Part shown: positions 29,701 through 40,808 of the stretch, piece after piece | Layout of the letters: each line of letters starts with the position of its first letter | How positions within the stretch are numbered: the stretch's first letter is position 1 | NCBI GenBank assembly: GCA_034687125.1 | Contig: JAQGBZ010000106.1 | Location: 1 to 64,000, forward strand | DNA: 64,000 nucleotides | Direction of reading: 5' to 3' | Origin: Neelides folsomi | Taxonomy: Eukaryota > Arthropoda > Collembola > Neelipleona > Neelidae | The notes under the pieces: model-generated | The model's database searches: none | Told to the model about the DNA's origin: nothing | Seen by the model: only the letters and a program-made list of their open reading frames with translations | Position numbers and translations under genes: made by a program

Positions 29701-31540
29701 ACCGGTGGAAATCTCGACCTTGTTCAAAAGATCGTGAAAACCGTTTCTCAATATCTTGGATATTCTGGCCCTGAAGAGATGGAAGAAGTGCGACGGATTA
29801 TTTCTCCATCAATGGCTTGTGCTCTCATTGTCTCCTCATTGGAAAATGGCCCCAACACCAAGAACCTTGAATTGATCTTTGGAAACTCGGTAAGTGAACT
29901 CCATAAGAAAAAGAAGGCGGAATTTTAAACTTTTATTTATTTAAATGTCTTTACGTTGCAATTTGCAAATGACCACTTGTTGTCTAATGTCTGAAGCTGA
30001 AAGGATTATGGAATTTTTATTGTCTAGATATTGTAATTGTTGAGTAGAGTTAATTTAGTAATTGTGTGTCTTTAATTAGCTGCTATTAATTATTTAGGCA
30101 AATTGCCGATCTTCTGTTCATTTTCTCGCTCAAGCAATTCATCTCATTACAATTGTTCTACTAATAAATGTGACTACTATAATTTATTTTCATCTTTATG
30201 CTTTGCACTGCTCAAGTGTTAATTTTATGAGTTTTATGTAGATTCGTTGTTTCCCTTTCAGCTTCTAATTTTTTAATTACTCCTCTTTTCATAGCTTTTG
30301 GTTCATTTTTATACCCAATATGTAAGATCTTATAACTACTATTATATTACCTAATATTTATAAGAATCCAGCATAAATATTACTAACATATCAAAGCCTC
30401 GGTATTTGTTATATAAAATATGAAGATTCCATATTATCCTACAATAAACAAATGCTAGCATTTAATTATATTTAACCATAAATACGACAATTACTCATTG
30501 TCAATCAGTGGATATCTAAGAAATAAATGACAATTTATATGTTTTTGTAAAATAGGAGCATGAAATAAGCAACGGAGATTACAGTGGCAGAACACCTGTA
30601 AGTAACTCACATATTACACTACATACCTAATTCTGAAATTATTTGTAATATGGATTTAAACACGATGACAATAATAATTCATGTATTGTAGCTTCATTGT
30701 GCTGCAAGTCTTGGGAATTTAGAAGCCATTCAATTCCTATTGAAAAAAGGTGCTTCTGTACACGTTCGAGACAAGTAAGCTTTTTTAGTATTACTACTAA
30801 GAGTTTAGTCGCATTATTCGAAATTGTAATTAAATCATCTATCATCTAAATCATCTAATAGTCTTATAGATTACAGATGATTTAATAGTGCAAATTTTGT
30901 ACCATACAATTAGCAGATATAAACTCAAACTAACTTGTATTTCTTATATTACAGACGAGGATTTTCTCCTTTGAGAGAAGCTATTGAATTTGACCAACAT
31001 AAAGTGATCCTTTTACTTAAACAATGTGGAGCTCATTTGACTCTTGAGCCTATAGCTCTTGGAGCTGAGCTCTGTTTGTAAGATCTTTTTGAACATATCT
31101 GTATTTTCAATTTCATATTGCAGATTTGCAAAAATCTTTCACTTAAACAATTTTGTTTAAATCAATTAGAGCTGCTAGTAAAGGAGATACAGCAAGATTG
31201 GAATCATTTTATCTGGCTGGTGCGAGTTTAGATCAAAAAGATCCTTGTGGGAGAACCCCACTTCATGCTGTAATACATTTAACTATGAATTTATACTAAA
31301 AAAATTATATGTATAACTTGTGTAGTATTTCAATTTAAGTATTTTGTTTTCTCCTTTCAGGCTGTTGAGGCTGGGCATAAGAACACAGTCCAGTGGCTTA
31401 TTAGTTCCGGTGCCAGTACTTCGATAATTAATGGAATGGGAAAAACTCCAATTGAAATTGCATTATCCAGAAAATTTAATAATTTGATTGATCTTTTCCT
31501 TCCAAGTGGACCCAAAAATCGATTTTATTATTCATCTTAA
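26716..31540 (+). CDS. ASPG: L-asparaginase / 60 kDa lysophospholipase with ankyrin repeats
   Basis: Sixteen exons: 26716-27085, 27191-27320, 27530-27644, 27734-27779, 27908-28015, 28152-28258, 28432-28507, 28616-28728, 28913-28967, 29175-29324, 29504-29889, 30556-30597, 30692-30774, 30955-31077, 31170-31269, 31361-31540. The 727-residue product has a ~100-residue charged N-terminal extension and then a type I asparaginase domain. That domain carries the first catalytic signature YTGGTIGM (109-116), the second signature HGTDTMAYSA (218-227), ITGSQIPL and the [12 protein letters not shown] segment. It ends with ankyrin repeats ([32 protein letters not shown]). The family hydrolyses asparagine and can show lysophospholipase activity. 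All phases close. Several donors begin GTT or GTC, each after an exon-final G. Intact as far as can be seen. Confidence 0.95.
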
Positions 31541-33036
31541 TATTTTACTTTACATTACAATTCATAAAATAAATTGTAACGATAAAACAATTTTAATATT
31601 AGTTTATGTATTAATGTACTTAATTATAACTAGTATTTATGTGCGTATAAAGTAATTATTAACTTTCGCATTATTTTAATTCATTTTAGACATTTCTATA
31701 ATCTTTAAGATTTTGTAGAATTTAAGGAAAGTTTTTTAATTGTAAAAACAATAAGAATTATTCAATTTTATTATATCAGAAAGTTTTGCAATTCCAAGAT
31801 TTTACCATTCATTCATACAATAAAATATAAGTTTGCTAATTGAATGACGCGAGTTCCAAATAATTAACAATGTTAGTTTTAAAGGGTGTCAAAACCAAAG
31901 AGTGTTTGATAATACCCAAAAATTTCTAAAAGGTGAATAAAGTGACAAGTTGAACTGCACACACAAGCTTTTAACTATCTACGTATTTATTAAATGGGAA
32001 TGTAGACGAGCATTAAAAGATGAAAGTTAAAAGAAAGGGCGAAACTCATTTGTTCAAACCCAGTGAGACATGTACATGAAAAGTGCGGAGGCATTGTGAT
32101 GAAACAAGTGACAAGACCCAGTCGCATCTCAACCACCTCAAACTCAATTAAAAGACTTCTCATCCAGAAACACGTTCCTTAATTATCATGCCCAAAGCCC
32201 TTGTTGAGAAAACGTCAAGCTACACAAACTGACACTCATTTCCTATTTCTTCACCCGTAAAAATTAATTCAAGATGATTTGAGAAATTCGTTCTTTAAAG
32301 TTATAAAATTGAGAATGATGCTAATTTGACCACTGAACATAATTATTGTAATCACAAATGATACTTCATTTAATTATAATGGTGATACAAATACTTACCT
32401 AATACATAGTATGTGGTAGTTATTTGTAATAATAATTCAATAAAATACAATTAAATAATGATGATTTAGATTTTCACAGATGCCAAATAATAAAATTATT
32501 TCGATACATATGACTCAATTTTATTATTCAGATTAATACTCTAATTGTTATTAAAATTATCATTAAATTATTATCAGCGAGAAGTGAGACTTATTGACTT
32601 TTGTTTAATAAGGGATTTATCTCTAATGTATGGAATATTATAATATTTAAACTGCATTATTATTTTTATTATGGATTAAAATTTTAAATTGCGATTTGTA
32701 TGAGAGAGTTCTTTAACACTTTCTTTAGTGAGCATATTTGATATAAATTCATACAAAAGGACTAACCGTTATGTTTAAAGCATGCTTAAATCATGTATCA
32801 CGTCAGAAGAGTTTTCAATTGTCATTGTCCTTATTGTTATCATATCGTTGTTACATATTTTGGGTATTGCATTTGAACTCCACACTTACATTTTTACTTA
32901 ATTGTTGATCCACATTGAACACACCCTAAGAGAAAGTGTTATAAGACTCGGGTTCAACACAGAACCAACTCACTTTTATTTTTCTCTTCGAAACGAAAAC
33001 AACGCCAGTCAAAGTTATAGCTTGAAGACGTTCAAA
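31541..33036. other. No gene seen
   Basis: AT-rich spacer after ASPG. A 65-codon frame at 32902 only overlaps the true start at 33037 and continues into the signal peptide, so it is not separately called. Confidence 0.5.
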
Positions 33037-34505
33037 ATGAAGCTCTGGTCTTTACTCCTCTTATTATTAATTATTTCTATAATTCACCAAACAAGGTAAA
33101 CTTTTAAATCAACTTAAACACAGTTATAATATTACTTAATCTTGATTTTGATTGGAAATCAAATTAATTTTAATTTTTCTTTAGCGGGAATAATGAAAGC
33201 AACGGGGAGAAAGCTTATGGAAATCAAACTTATTCAAATCAGCAAGGGAGAAGCAGCGGTTCAGAACGATCCGAAACTTCAATTCCGTCTCCGACAAGCC
33301 CCGATTCAGTTTTTAGCAGATCTAGGCCGATTCCTCCACCGCCACTTCTTGACAACTTGAAGAAACGATTCGACTCTCGAGGAATTTCAATTGACAAAGC
33401 AGCTCCAGATTTACAGGTTTAAAATCCATTTAAATTTTATTAAATATATTAAAATCTTTCTAAATTACCGGTTCTGAATGTATTAGATTCCACAAGATTG
33501 TATTCGACAAACTTAATATTTTTTCAACAATGTTTTTTTGTTTTAATTATTAGTTTGGACTTTCATTTACCGTCCCATTCGTTTCACTCTCTACGGACAA
33601 ACTCGTTTCATCATTGAACGGTAAAAGTGGCAATGGCTACGGAGATCCTTTTGCGAATCCATCAAGTCTGTTGAAACTGAATGTTGGAGGTCTCGTGTTG
33701 GGAGCCGTTGTGGCCATCGGAGCTCTTCTCTTCTTCCCAACATTGTTAGCCGGAAAACTCCCGGGTTTGATTCCTCCCGGATTCTTCCCAAACTTCATTG
33801 ACACGTTCATGCCGGGATTTGGCCAAGGTTGGAATAAGCCATTCGGATATGGACAATATGAAAACAATCCTCATAATATCGTTCCAGGACAACATGATTA
33901 TCCATACGGAGAGTATAGCAGCAATTATGGTCGTAAAGGAAGTAAGACGAATTTTTAAATAAGTTTATAACAATGATTAAATTGTGAAATAAATGAGTAA
34001 ACTATTATAATAAGGACTATAAAAATAGTAATATATATTATAAAAATATAAAAATTATCGGTCAATTGTATTAGATCCAGACGAACGCGGAAGATCTGTC
34101 GATGGGAATGGAACATTTTGGGAAATGGTCGCAGGGTCAATGGGGTCATATGTGAAGGAATATTGGGGCGAAACTGAAGTGTGTCTTTGCCAAGCGATGT
34201 GTCTTCGAGGGAGAGCAGACGCTTACAAGAAGAAACTCCAAGCCAAAGAGGAAAAAGAGAAGAAGGAAGGGAAGCGTGGGAGAAAGCTGGAAGAAAAACA
34301 ACTCTCAAGTTTTGACCACGTTCTCGAAGCAATTGAAGGAGCAAATGAAATGACAAAGAACATCAAAGCTTTTGAAACTCTTCACAAAGCATATAAAATT
34401 GGTCAAAATGGGGAAAATTGCAATGAAAAATACAAAAAATGCAAATTGGACCCAAATCAAATCCGAACACAATTGAATAGTTTTGGTGCAAATTTCTTTA
34501 ATTGA
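33037..34505 (+). CDS. Secreted/membrane protein sharing the four-cysteine module, unknown
   Basis: Four exons (33037-33095, 33185-33416, 33554-33941, 34075-34505) give 369 residues. The signal peptide MKLWSLLLLLLIISIIHQTS is followed by a Ser/Asn/Pro-rich region and a PIPPPPLLDNLKKRF segment with a KKR basic site. One hydrophobic span begins LLKLNVGGLVLGAVVAIG (about 136-163), with a Gly/Tyr/Asn-rich stretch after it. The C-terminal part has C263, C265, C269, a highly charged lysine/glutamate region, and C342-x6-C349 followed by QI at 355-356. The C-x5-C, C-x6-C and QI spacing, and the LLKL start of the hydrophobic span, match the gene at 21865. No known domain recognised. The first ATG was chosen because it opens the signal peptide directly; an in-frame upstream ATG at 32902 would bury it. 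Confidence 0.8.
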
Positions 34506-35252
34506 ACAAATCTTTAAAATCCTTTCGTTCTAAACTGTAAAAATGAATTTCTTGTAATAAAATGTTTGACATACAATTAAAGATTAAGTTAATAATTAAT
34601 TTTACAAGAAAAAATTTATGGAAAATTATATTACATGATGAAATGGTTAAAGTGGTGAAGTAATTCAAATAAAGGTTAATAATAATTGTGCTATTGTTGT
34701 TCATGTTCCAAAATATGAGGTAAGGGTGTTAAATGAATAAAGTCAAGATTTATGTTTTTCAGACGTTTATTAAAACATTTAAGGTTTTAATGTGTAGTAG
34801 AGGCATATCGTTGAATTAGCCATCGATGTGAATTGTATAAAATTACAAAATAAAATCTTAATTTTGTAAGTTATAATGTAGATTAATTTTGCAACATGTA
34901 AATTTGATTAAATGTTAATGTTACATATAATGATTTTTGCAAATGGTTAGGTACGCTTCATTTTGTTACATCATTAAACATTACAAATTATTAACTCAAG
35001 TTAATTATTTCAAAAAAGTGTTAATAACACATACAATAGTTTTAGACTTATTCATTTACATTTAACATGAGCCAATAAATCTCGAGTAATGATGACATTG
35101 TATTTAATTAACATTTAAAGAGGACCCATAATTTGTAGTTTTCACTTGATAAAAGTTATAAAAGTTAAAATAGTAAAACACTTGAAGTTGAAACTTGAAA
35201 GACAACGTAAAGAGAGACATTTCAGTTGATTAAATAGGAAGAAAGGAAATTG
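34506..35252. other. No gene seen
   Basis: AT-rich spacer between convergent genes, presumably both 3' UTRs. Confidence 0.5.
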
Positions 35253-35438
35253 TTATTTCTTCAAGTTAATTGGAGTTCTGACCACATCGGGATTTCCAGG
35301 TGACCTCGGATCCATCATGCCAAGAATGTGCGGGTTCATTGGTCTTTCTCCAGGTCCAAATTTTCCTTCGAATGCCTGTTGCTTGGGAGTGCATTGTTCT
35401 TCTTGGTTGACCTTCTTTGATGATAAAAAATTCCCCAT
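35253..35438 (-). CDS. Small CDCA3/Tome-1-like protein
   Basis: Single coding exon of 61 residues. It starts MGNFLSSKK, an N-myristoylation-type beginning (Gly2, small/polar at 6). It carries MDPRSPGNPDVVRTPINL, which matches the DPRSP...RTPI repeat of vertebrate CDCA3 (trigger of mitotic entry 1). Human CDCA3 has two such repeats within about 268 residues; here there is only one at the C-terminal end, so the protein is a minimal form. The start is supported by a 5' UTR intron (minus-strand donor GTGAGT at 35609-35608, acceptor AAG ending 35445) placed just before the ATG. The role is inferred from one motif only. Confidence 0.6.
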   Translation of the reverse strand: MGNFLSSKKVNQEEQCTPKQQAFEGKFGPGERPMNPHILGMMDPRSPGNPDVVRTPINLKK

Positions 35439-36705
35439 ATTGACCTTAAATACAAAAGAAAAAATCAATGAGAAATCGTCAGACTTTGAAGACAATATCG
35501 TATTAACCCAATATAATTAATTATAATCAATAATACTCTGTCTGTATTATCATAATTTATGAGTCATTTCATCATTTCATCATTCAAATAGCGAAAATTA
35601 ATTACTCACCTTTTCAACTAAACAAAACTTGAAGATCAAGATGCGAGTGTGATCAAATTGGACTGATGTCAAGGACAGAAAAATCCCAAGTAAATTCAAA
35701 TGACAATTATGTTCAGTCGTGCAATTAACGGATGTAACTTTAAAATTGCAGTGGAGCGAAGCCGGAGGGTTTTGTTCGTCGAATGATCCGTTAATAAAGC
35801 AATAGCAAAAGCATGTTTTGTTTGCCCTTTACATACACGATATGTTGTTCCCGCTACGCCAACGAATAAATTCAATCTTACCTCTGCGCAAAACCTCTCC
35901 TTTCTTTCCCTAAAAACCCAATCAATCCTCGCGAAAGGAATAAGCCGAATGCAAATATTATGAAACAAAAGAACAATTGACATTTAAATAAGAAATCAAA
36001 TCAAAGTATCTTTATTTAAATAATCATTAATTTTATTGATAATGTCAACTACATTTATTAATTTCGTTTCATCTATGGTTCATGGTTGTATTCTTGTATT
36101 CATTACAGTATTTTGGATGTTAACAACGAAGTAAAATAGTTTTATATAAAAACATCATGTTTAATTGGTGATGATTAGGATAACTTTATATTCATGTAAT
36201 ATAAATATCTCCAACATTAATTAGATTAATTACATTTTGGCTCAATTAAAACAATAAGCTACAAATTAACATCTAGATTGACTTTTCTTACTTAACCCAA
36301 TGGAAAATAAATCATAATCAATATATTTCTATGGATAAAATATCAATTGATAAGGTAAATCTTATGATCTTATGTTCAAAGGTAGGTAATTTACTAATTA
36401 CTTTAGATAGATTTAGAAATTTTATAAATACTTTAAAACGTGAATTTTAGAATCATTCAAAGTCTTCGACTTGCTTACATGCTAAATAATTAAATAACAT
36501 TTAGATTTATGTATAATAATTACAAATCAACAAATTATTTATAAAACACAATTCTATACTACGGTTATATATTCGATGGGACTTATAAGAGAAAATCAAG
36601 ATTATTTACAAATAATATAATAACAATAGCCAACAATTTAATTTAAGAATATCAATTTGAATTCGGGTTTAAAAATTTTTAAAAATCTTAAAATCGTAAT
36701 TGTAA
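35439..36705. other. Leader of the CDCA3-like gene, then no gene
   Basis: Contains the 165-bp 5' UTR intron (35445-35609) and an upstream leader segment on the minus strand. A 95-codon minus frame at 35983-35696 has no recognisable features and is probably untranslated leader. The remainder to 36705 is AT-rich and empty, and includes the ZC3H14 3' flank. Confidence 0.45.
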
Positions 36706-39700
36706 TTAAGGCTTTGTGGGTGTTGGTGATGGAGCGACCCATTTTAGTAAATGAGCTGCTGGTGGTTTTTTGTGGAACGTCGTCCCACCGCGGCCTTTTG
36801 TAAATGTTGGTTTCGTCCTCGTCTGGCCAACTGTTTTCCCAGGGTGGTAATTAGAGCACTTTAGGTCAGTACACCCAATGCCAAAACGGCAAGGAGTTGG
36901 ATGATAAAATGTACAAGACATAGTGTGGCACTTTGGAAAAAACTTGCATACAATTTTCCCTTCGTCGACTGGCGGTGGAGGTGGCGGTTTTGACCGAATC
37001 CCTGCAGGATGTTTGTAAGGACAATCCCGTTTGGTGCATGCAACTCCGTACATGCAATTAGGGTGAGGATATGCACATTTATCTTTGAAGGTGCAATTGG
37101 GCCAATATTTGCACCCAGTCGAGGGTGGTGGGACCTTTGGAGGGATTCCGGTTCCGAAGCTTCTTTGAATCTGACCCTGATTATTTTCAATTGTTCGGTA
37201 AAGTTGGACTTCATTTGGGAGAAAATCCATTTGTTGGGAATAAATTCCTTGGATTCTGTTCCTCAAATCGTTCGAAGTTCCCAATCGCTCATCATGTGAA
37301 ATTAATATACTTTCGTCCACTAATAACAAATAATAAATTATTAATTATTAATACCTTAACTTTTAAATTCATAGATTTTTAATCGCATCAGTCAGTGATT
37401 ATTAGGCTAGATATTTAAATTAGTTGCAGATATCTTAAAATCAAAACTTACTTTCTTCTTCGTTCATAGTGATTACAAATTTGGTTGACTTTGGGCTTAA
37501 CATTGAATTGGAACATGTCCTATAAAAATTAAAAAATTAACAATATTAACATTAAATTAATAATTAGTTAAATTGAGATTGAAATATAATAAATTTAAAT
37601 TAGTTAAATTAAAAATTCTGCATAAAACTTACATAGGGATCGGAAGCATTCTGGGTTGATTCATAATCACATTAATCTTTTCGGGAGAAACATCAACAGA
37701 ATTTGTGCAATCGTCAACACTTGAAGAAAACGAATGTGATTTGTTCTCTTTTGTGTCCATTTTCTCTTCGAAAGATTTCCTCTCAGATTCTGGAGGTTCA
37801 GGTAATCGGATTCCATTTGTATCTTCGATAAAGACAAATTCCTCATCGCTCTCTTCCATTTTCTCGTTTTTCTCCACGGGCTTCTTATGGCTACGACGAT
37901 TTCTCAAAATCCTTTTCCTCTCCGCTTCCAGATCTTGGTCGTTCATGGCTTCATATGCTTCGCCATCATCGTCAGTTTCAACCAAAACTTCTTCAATGAT
38001 TTCTTCCTCTTCCGAGCTCTTCTTATCATTGGAATTTTCATTAGAGGCAATTGGAGTAGAACTTTTAATCTTTTCATTAATTTCCTTAGTTTCGTCTTCC
38101 GAGTCGTTACCATAATCAGATGACGAAGAATCATCGTCAGAGACATTCACTTGGATTTTAAAGCTGTTGGGATTGCTTATTGGTTTGATGGTGGTGGCAA
38201 GTTCACCTGTTGGAAAACAAATATTTTAGAAAACGATCAATAAATTACAAAATACCAAATTACTTACTCTATTAATCTTAAAATCTATACTATTGTTTGC
38301 CAATTATTAAGAGAATTTGCAAATCTTTAAGAGAATTTTACCTAATGTGACATTCCTTTGATTATTCGACGTCGACGAGCTTGGGACTTTAACAACAATC
38401 ATTTGAAGATCTTCTTTTGATGCTACATCTTTTTGATAAGTTTCTGCATCGAGCTCAATTTCCAAATCATCGCCTTCCTCCAAGCCTAAAAACATTAAAT
38501 AAGTTTTAAGTTAACAACTCACTATAAAATAAAATTAAGATAATTGTAAATAAAATGAAATAAATAAATAAAAATAACCATGTTCATGATCATTACGACG
38601 TCGTCGTTCTCCTAAACGATCTTTAATTGATGGTTTAAAAGTCGATTTGAACATGTTAGAAGATAGCGAAATGTATTCTGGATTTTCTGAAGCTTCTTTG
38701 TTCATTGTGACATCAAAACTAATTTTTATACTTTCTTCCTTTTTCTCGGTCATTTTGGTATGAATGTCTTTACTTTGTATAGATTTTGTAACAATTGACT
38801 TTTGAGCATCAGCCATAGCCAGCAGAACGAGTTTATTATTGGCTTGACTATCACGTCTCGGTCGCTGAGTGACTTTAACCACACTTGAAATTGGTGTATT
38901 GACAGCTGGGCGTCTTGGGTCATATTCCTCATCGTTTGACTGGTCCTTCGGTCGAACAATTGCACTCACAAGAGATTTAAGGGATTTCCTAGCAAATCGC
39001 CCTTCATCTGGAGATCTCGATCTGGTTCGAGGGGAACGAACTCTTCGGCGTCGTTCTTCAAGACGGTCTTTGATATCTTTTCTCATTTGAAATCTCCTCG
39101 GGGGAGAATGAGCCCTTCGGGAAATTAATGCCGGTGGGGATTGAAGTGGGAAACCTCTCCTTACAGGACTTCTACTTCGAGATTTCTCCATAGACTTTTC
39201 TTCATTGCTCCTAATTGTAAAATATTATTTTTTAAACGATTCAGCTTAAAATTTAAATTTTTCTTATTTTCTATCACACATCGTAATTTTTATTAAAGGT
39301 ATTTTTATTGTAGGTAATTAAAATATTGTAAATTAAATACCTTCTTGAATTACTAGGAGAAATCTTCCTATGACCTCGACGAGAATCTCCAAATGCTTTA
39401 CTTTTCTCTTTAAAGGAACTTACAGGTTGGTCCGGGTCATTATAGCGAATTTCAACCCTTTCACCCTTTGACCTAGATTCGACTTTTTCTTCAATCTTGG
39501 CTCTCTTCGATGACCCTTTCTCGGATTTGCTGGATTGGGTCTCTTCAAAATCATTTGACTTCCTTTTCGTTGACGATGAAACTCTTTCGACCTCTTTGAC
39601 TTTTTCCTTTGGGGGAGATTTGGCCCTCGATTCAGGGTCGCTTTTGGGCTCATAGGATATTGGTTTGACTGGTTCCTTGGGTGGGAGTTTGTTGAGGGTG

Positions 39701-40090
39701 ACTTCTTCCAATTTCTTTAATACGCTGAAGAGCCAATTTGAGAATTTAAAAGTATTCTCGTTGAGAAAGAGTTGAAGATCATTTTCCACAGACTCTTTTG
39801 TTCGGCGATTCGCAATTAAAACCATTACATAATCAGGCAATTCTTCATCTAGAATTTACAATTTGAAATTAAGTACCAACATAAAGAACAAATATTTTAT
39901 AAAATGGAATTAAACTTTACAACTTACCGACATGGACCCCGAGCTCAACAAGTTTAGCTTTAATTGCAGCCTAAAATGAAAAAGATCCATAATTACGAAA
40001 TATTACATCGAAATAAACTCATTTAGCTAACTAATGATGGAACTGAATGCTGAAACTTACCCTGACTTTATTGCTGACTTCTAACTCCAT
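36706..40090 (-). CDS. ZC3H14: Nuclear poly(A)-binding zinc finger protein ZC3H14 (Nab2)
   Basis: Eight exons (40090-40061, 39970-39928, 39848-39341, 39210-38579, 38485-38342, 38206-37633, 37519-37452, 37319-36706) give 870 residues. The N-terminus (EVSNKVRAAIKAKL, DEELPDYVMVLIANRR, NTFKFSNWL) is the PWI-like domain of Nab2/ZC3H14. The middle is a long charged region with RS-type stretches and two KDRL(G/E)ERRRR copies. The C-terminus has four tandem C-x5-C-x4/5-C-x3-H fingers from C736 on: CKYWPNC, CMYGVAC, CKFFPKC and CRFGIGC, followed by the conserved HLLKW tail. The family binds poly(A) in the nucleus and limits tail length. Vertebrate proteins carry five fingers, so one appears missing. 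Exons 5-7 were set by phase and could vary. Confidence 0.93.
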
Positions 40091-40808
40091 TTTTCAAAAT
40101 CACTCAAGTTTCAATAGAAGATTCGAAGTTCAGTTTACAATAATTAAAACAACAATAACTTTTTGCAATTTGAATTAGCCAACAATTGGAGCAAACTCAC
40201 AGGAAATATTTTAAAATAAAAATGCTTGAAGAATTGGAAGCTTTTTCTTTTACAAATTAATTTAATTATCACTCATTTCATAGGATTAAATTGACGTCTA
40301 AAGTTAAATTGATATTGTTTAAGTTTGTTAAATCTATAATTTCCACAAAGTCCCCAAAACGCCCAAAAGGACAATTAAGAGAAAGCTAAAATGATTCCAA
40401 TCCTCCACAACACCAACATACACATAAATGAAACTGCATCGAATCATATGAGAATTGACATGTAAAAATCACATGGAATAGACCCCGCTAACTTTTCTGT
40501 TGCAAAATTTCTGAACACGTTTGTAATGCGAAATATTCGGAAGAAACACTTATGTACAAATAAATACGCAAGCAAATAATAGATATGCAAAAACCCTCAT
40601 TACTTATAATTTATGCCAAATTCAATGCCGGTTTTTGACCTTAATTATATTTCATGTTTATGCCAAAATATTGAAAAAGGAATAATTTATATTGGCAGTG
40701 ATAATACTAATTTACTTTTAGAAATAATATAAATAATATATTTTATATTTTAAAAATTGTTTGGAAGAAACAGTCATTGTTAGTCTTGTTAATTATTTAA
40801 CAATTAAA
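40091..40808. other. No gene seen
   Basis: AT-rich spacer between the ZC3H14 start and the ABCB transporter stop, both on the minus strand; likely holds the ZC3H14 promoter. Confidence 0.5.

Noticed and set aside
35696..35983. 95-codon minus-strand frame upstream of the CDCA3-like gene
   Set aside because: Probably leader sequence; composition unlike the coding exons and no domain.
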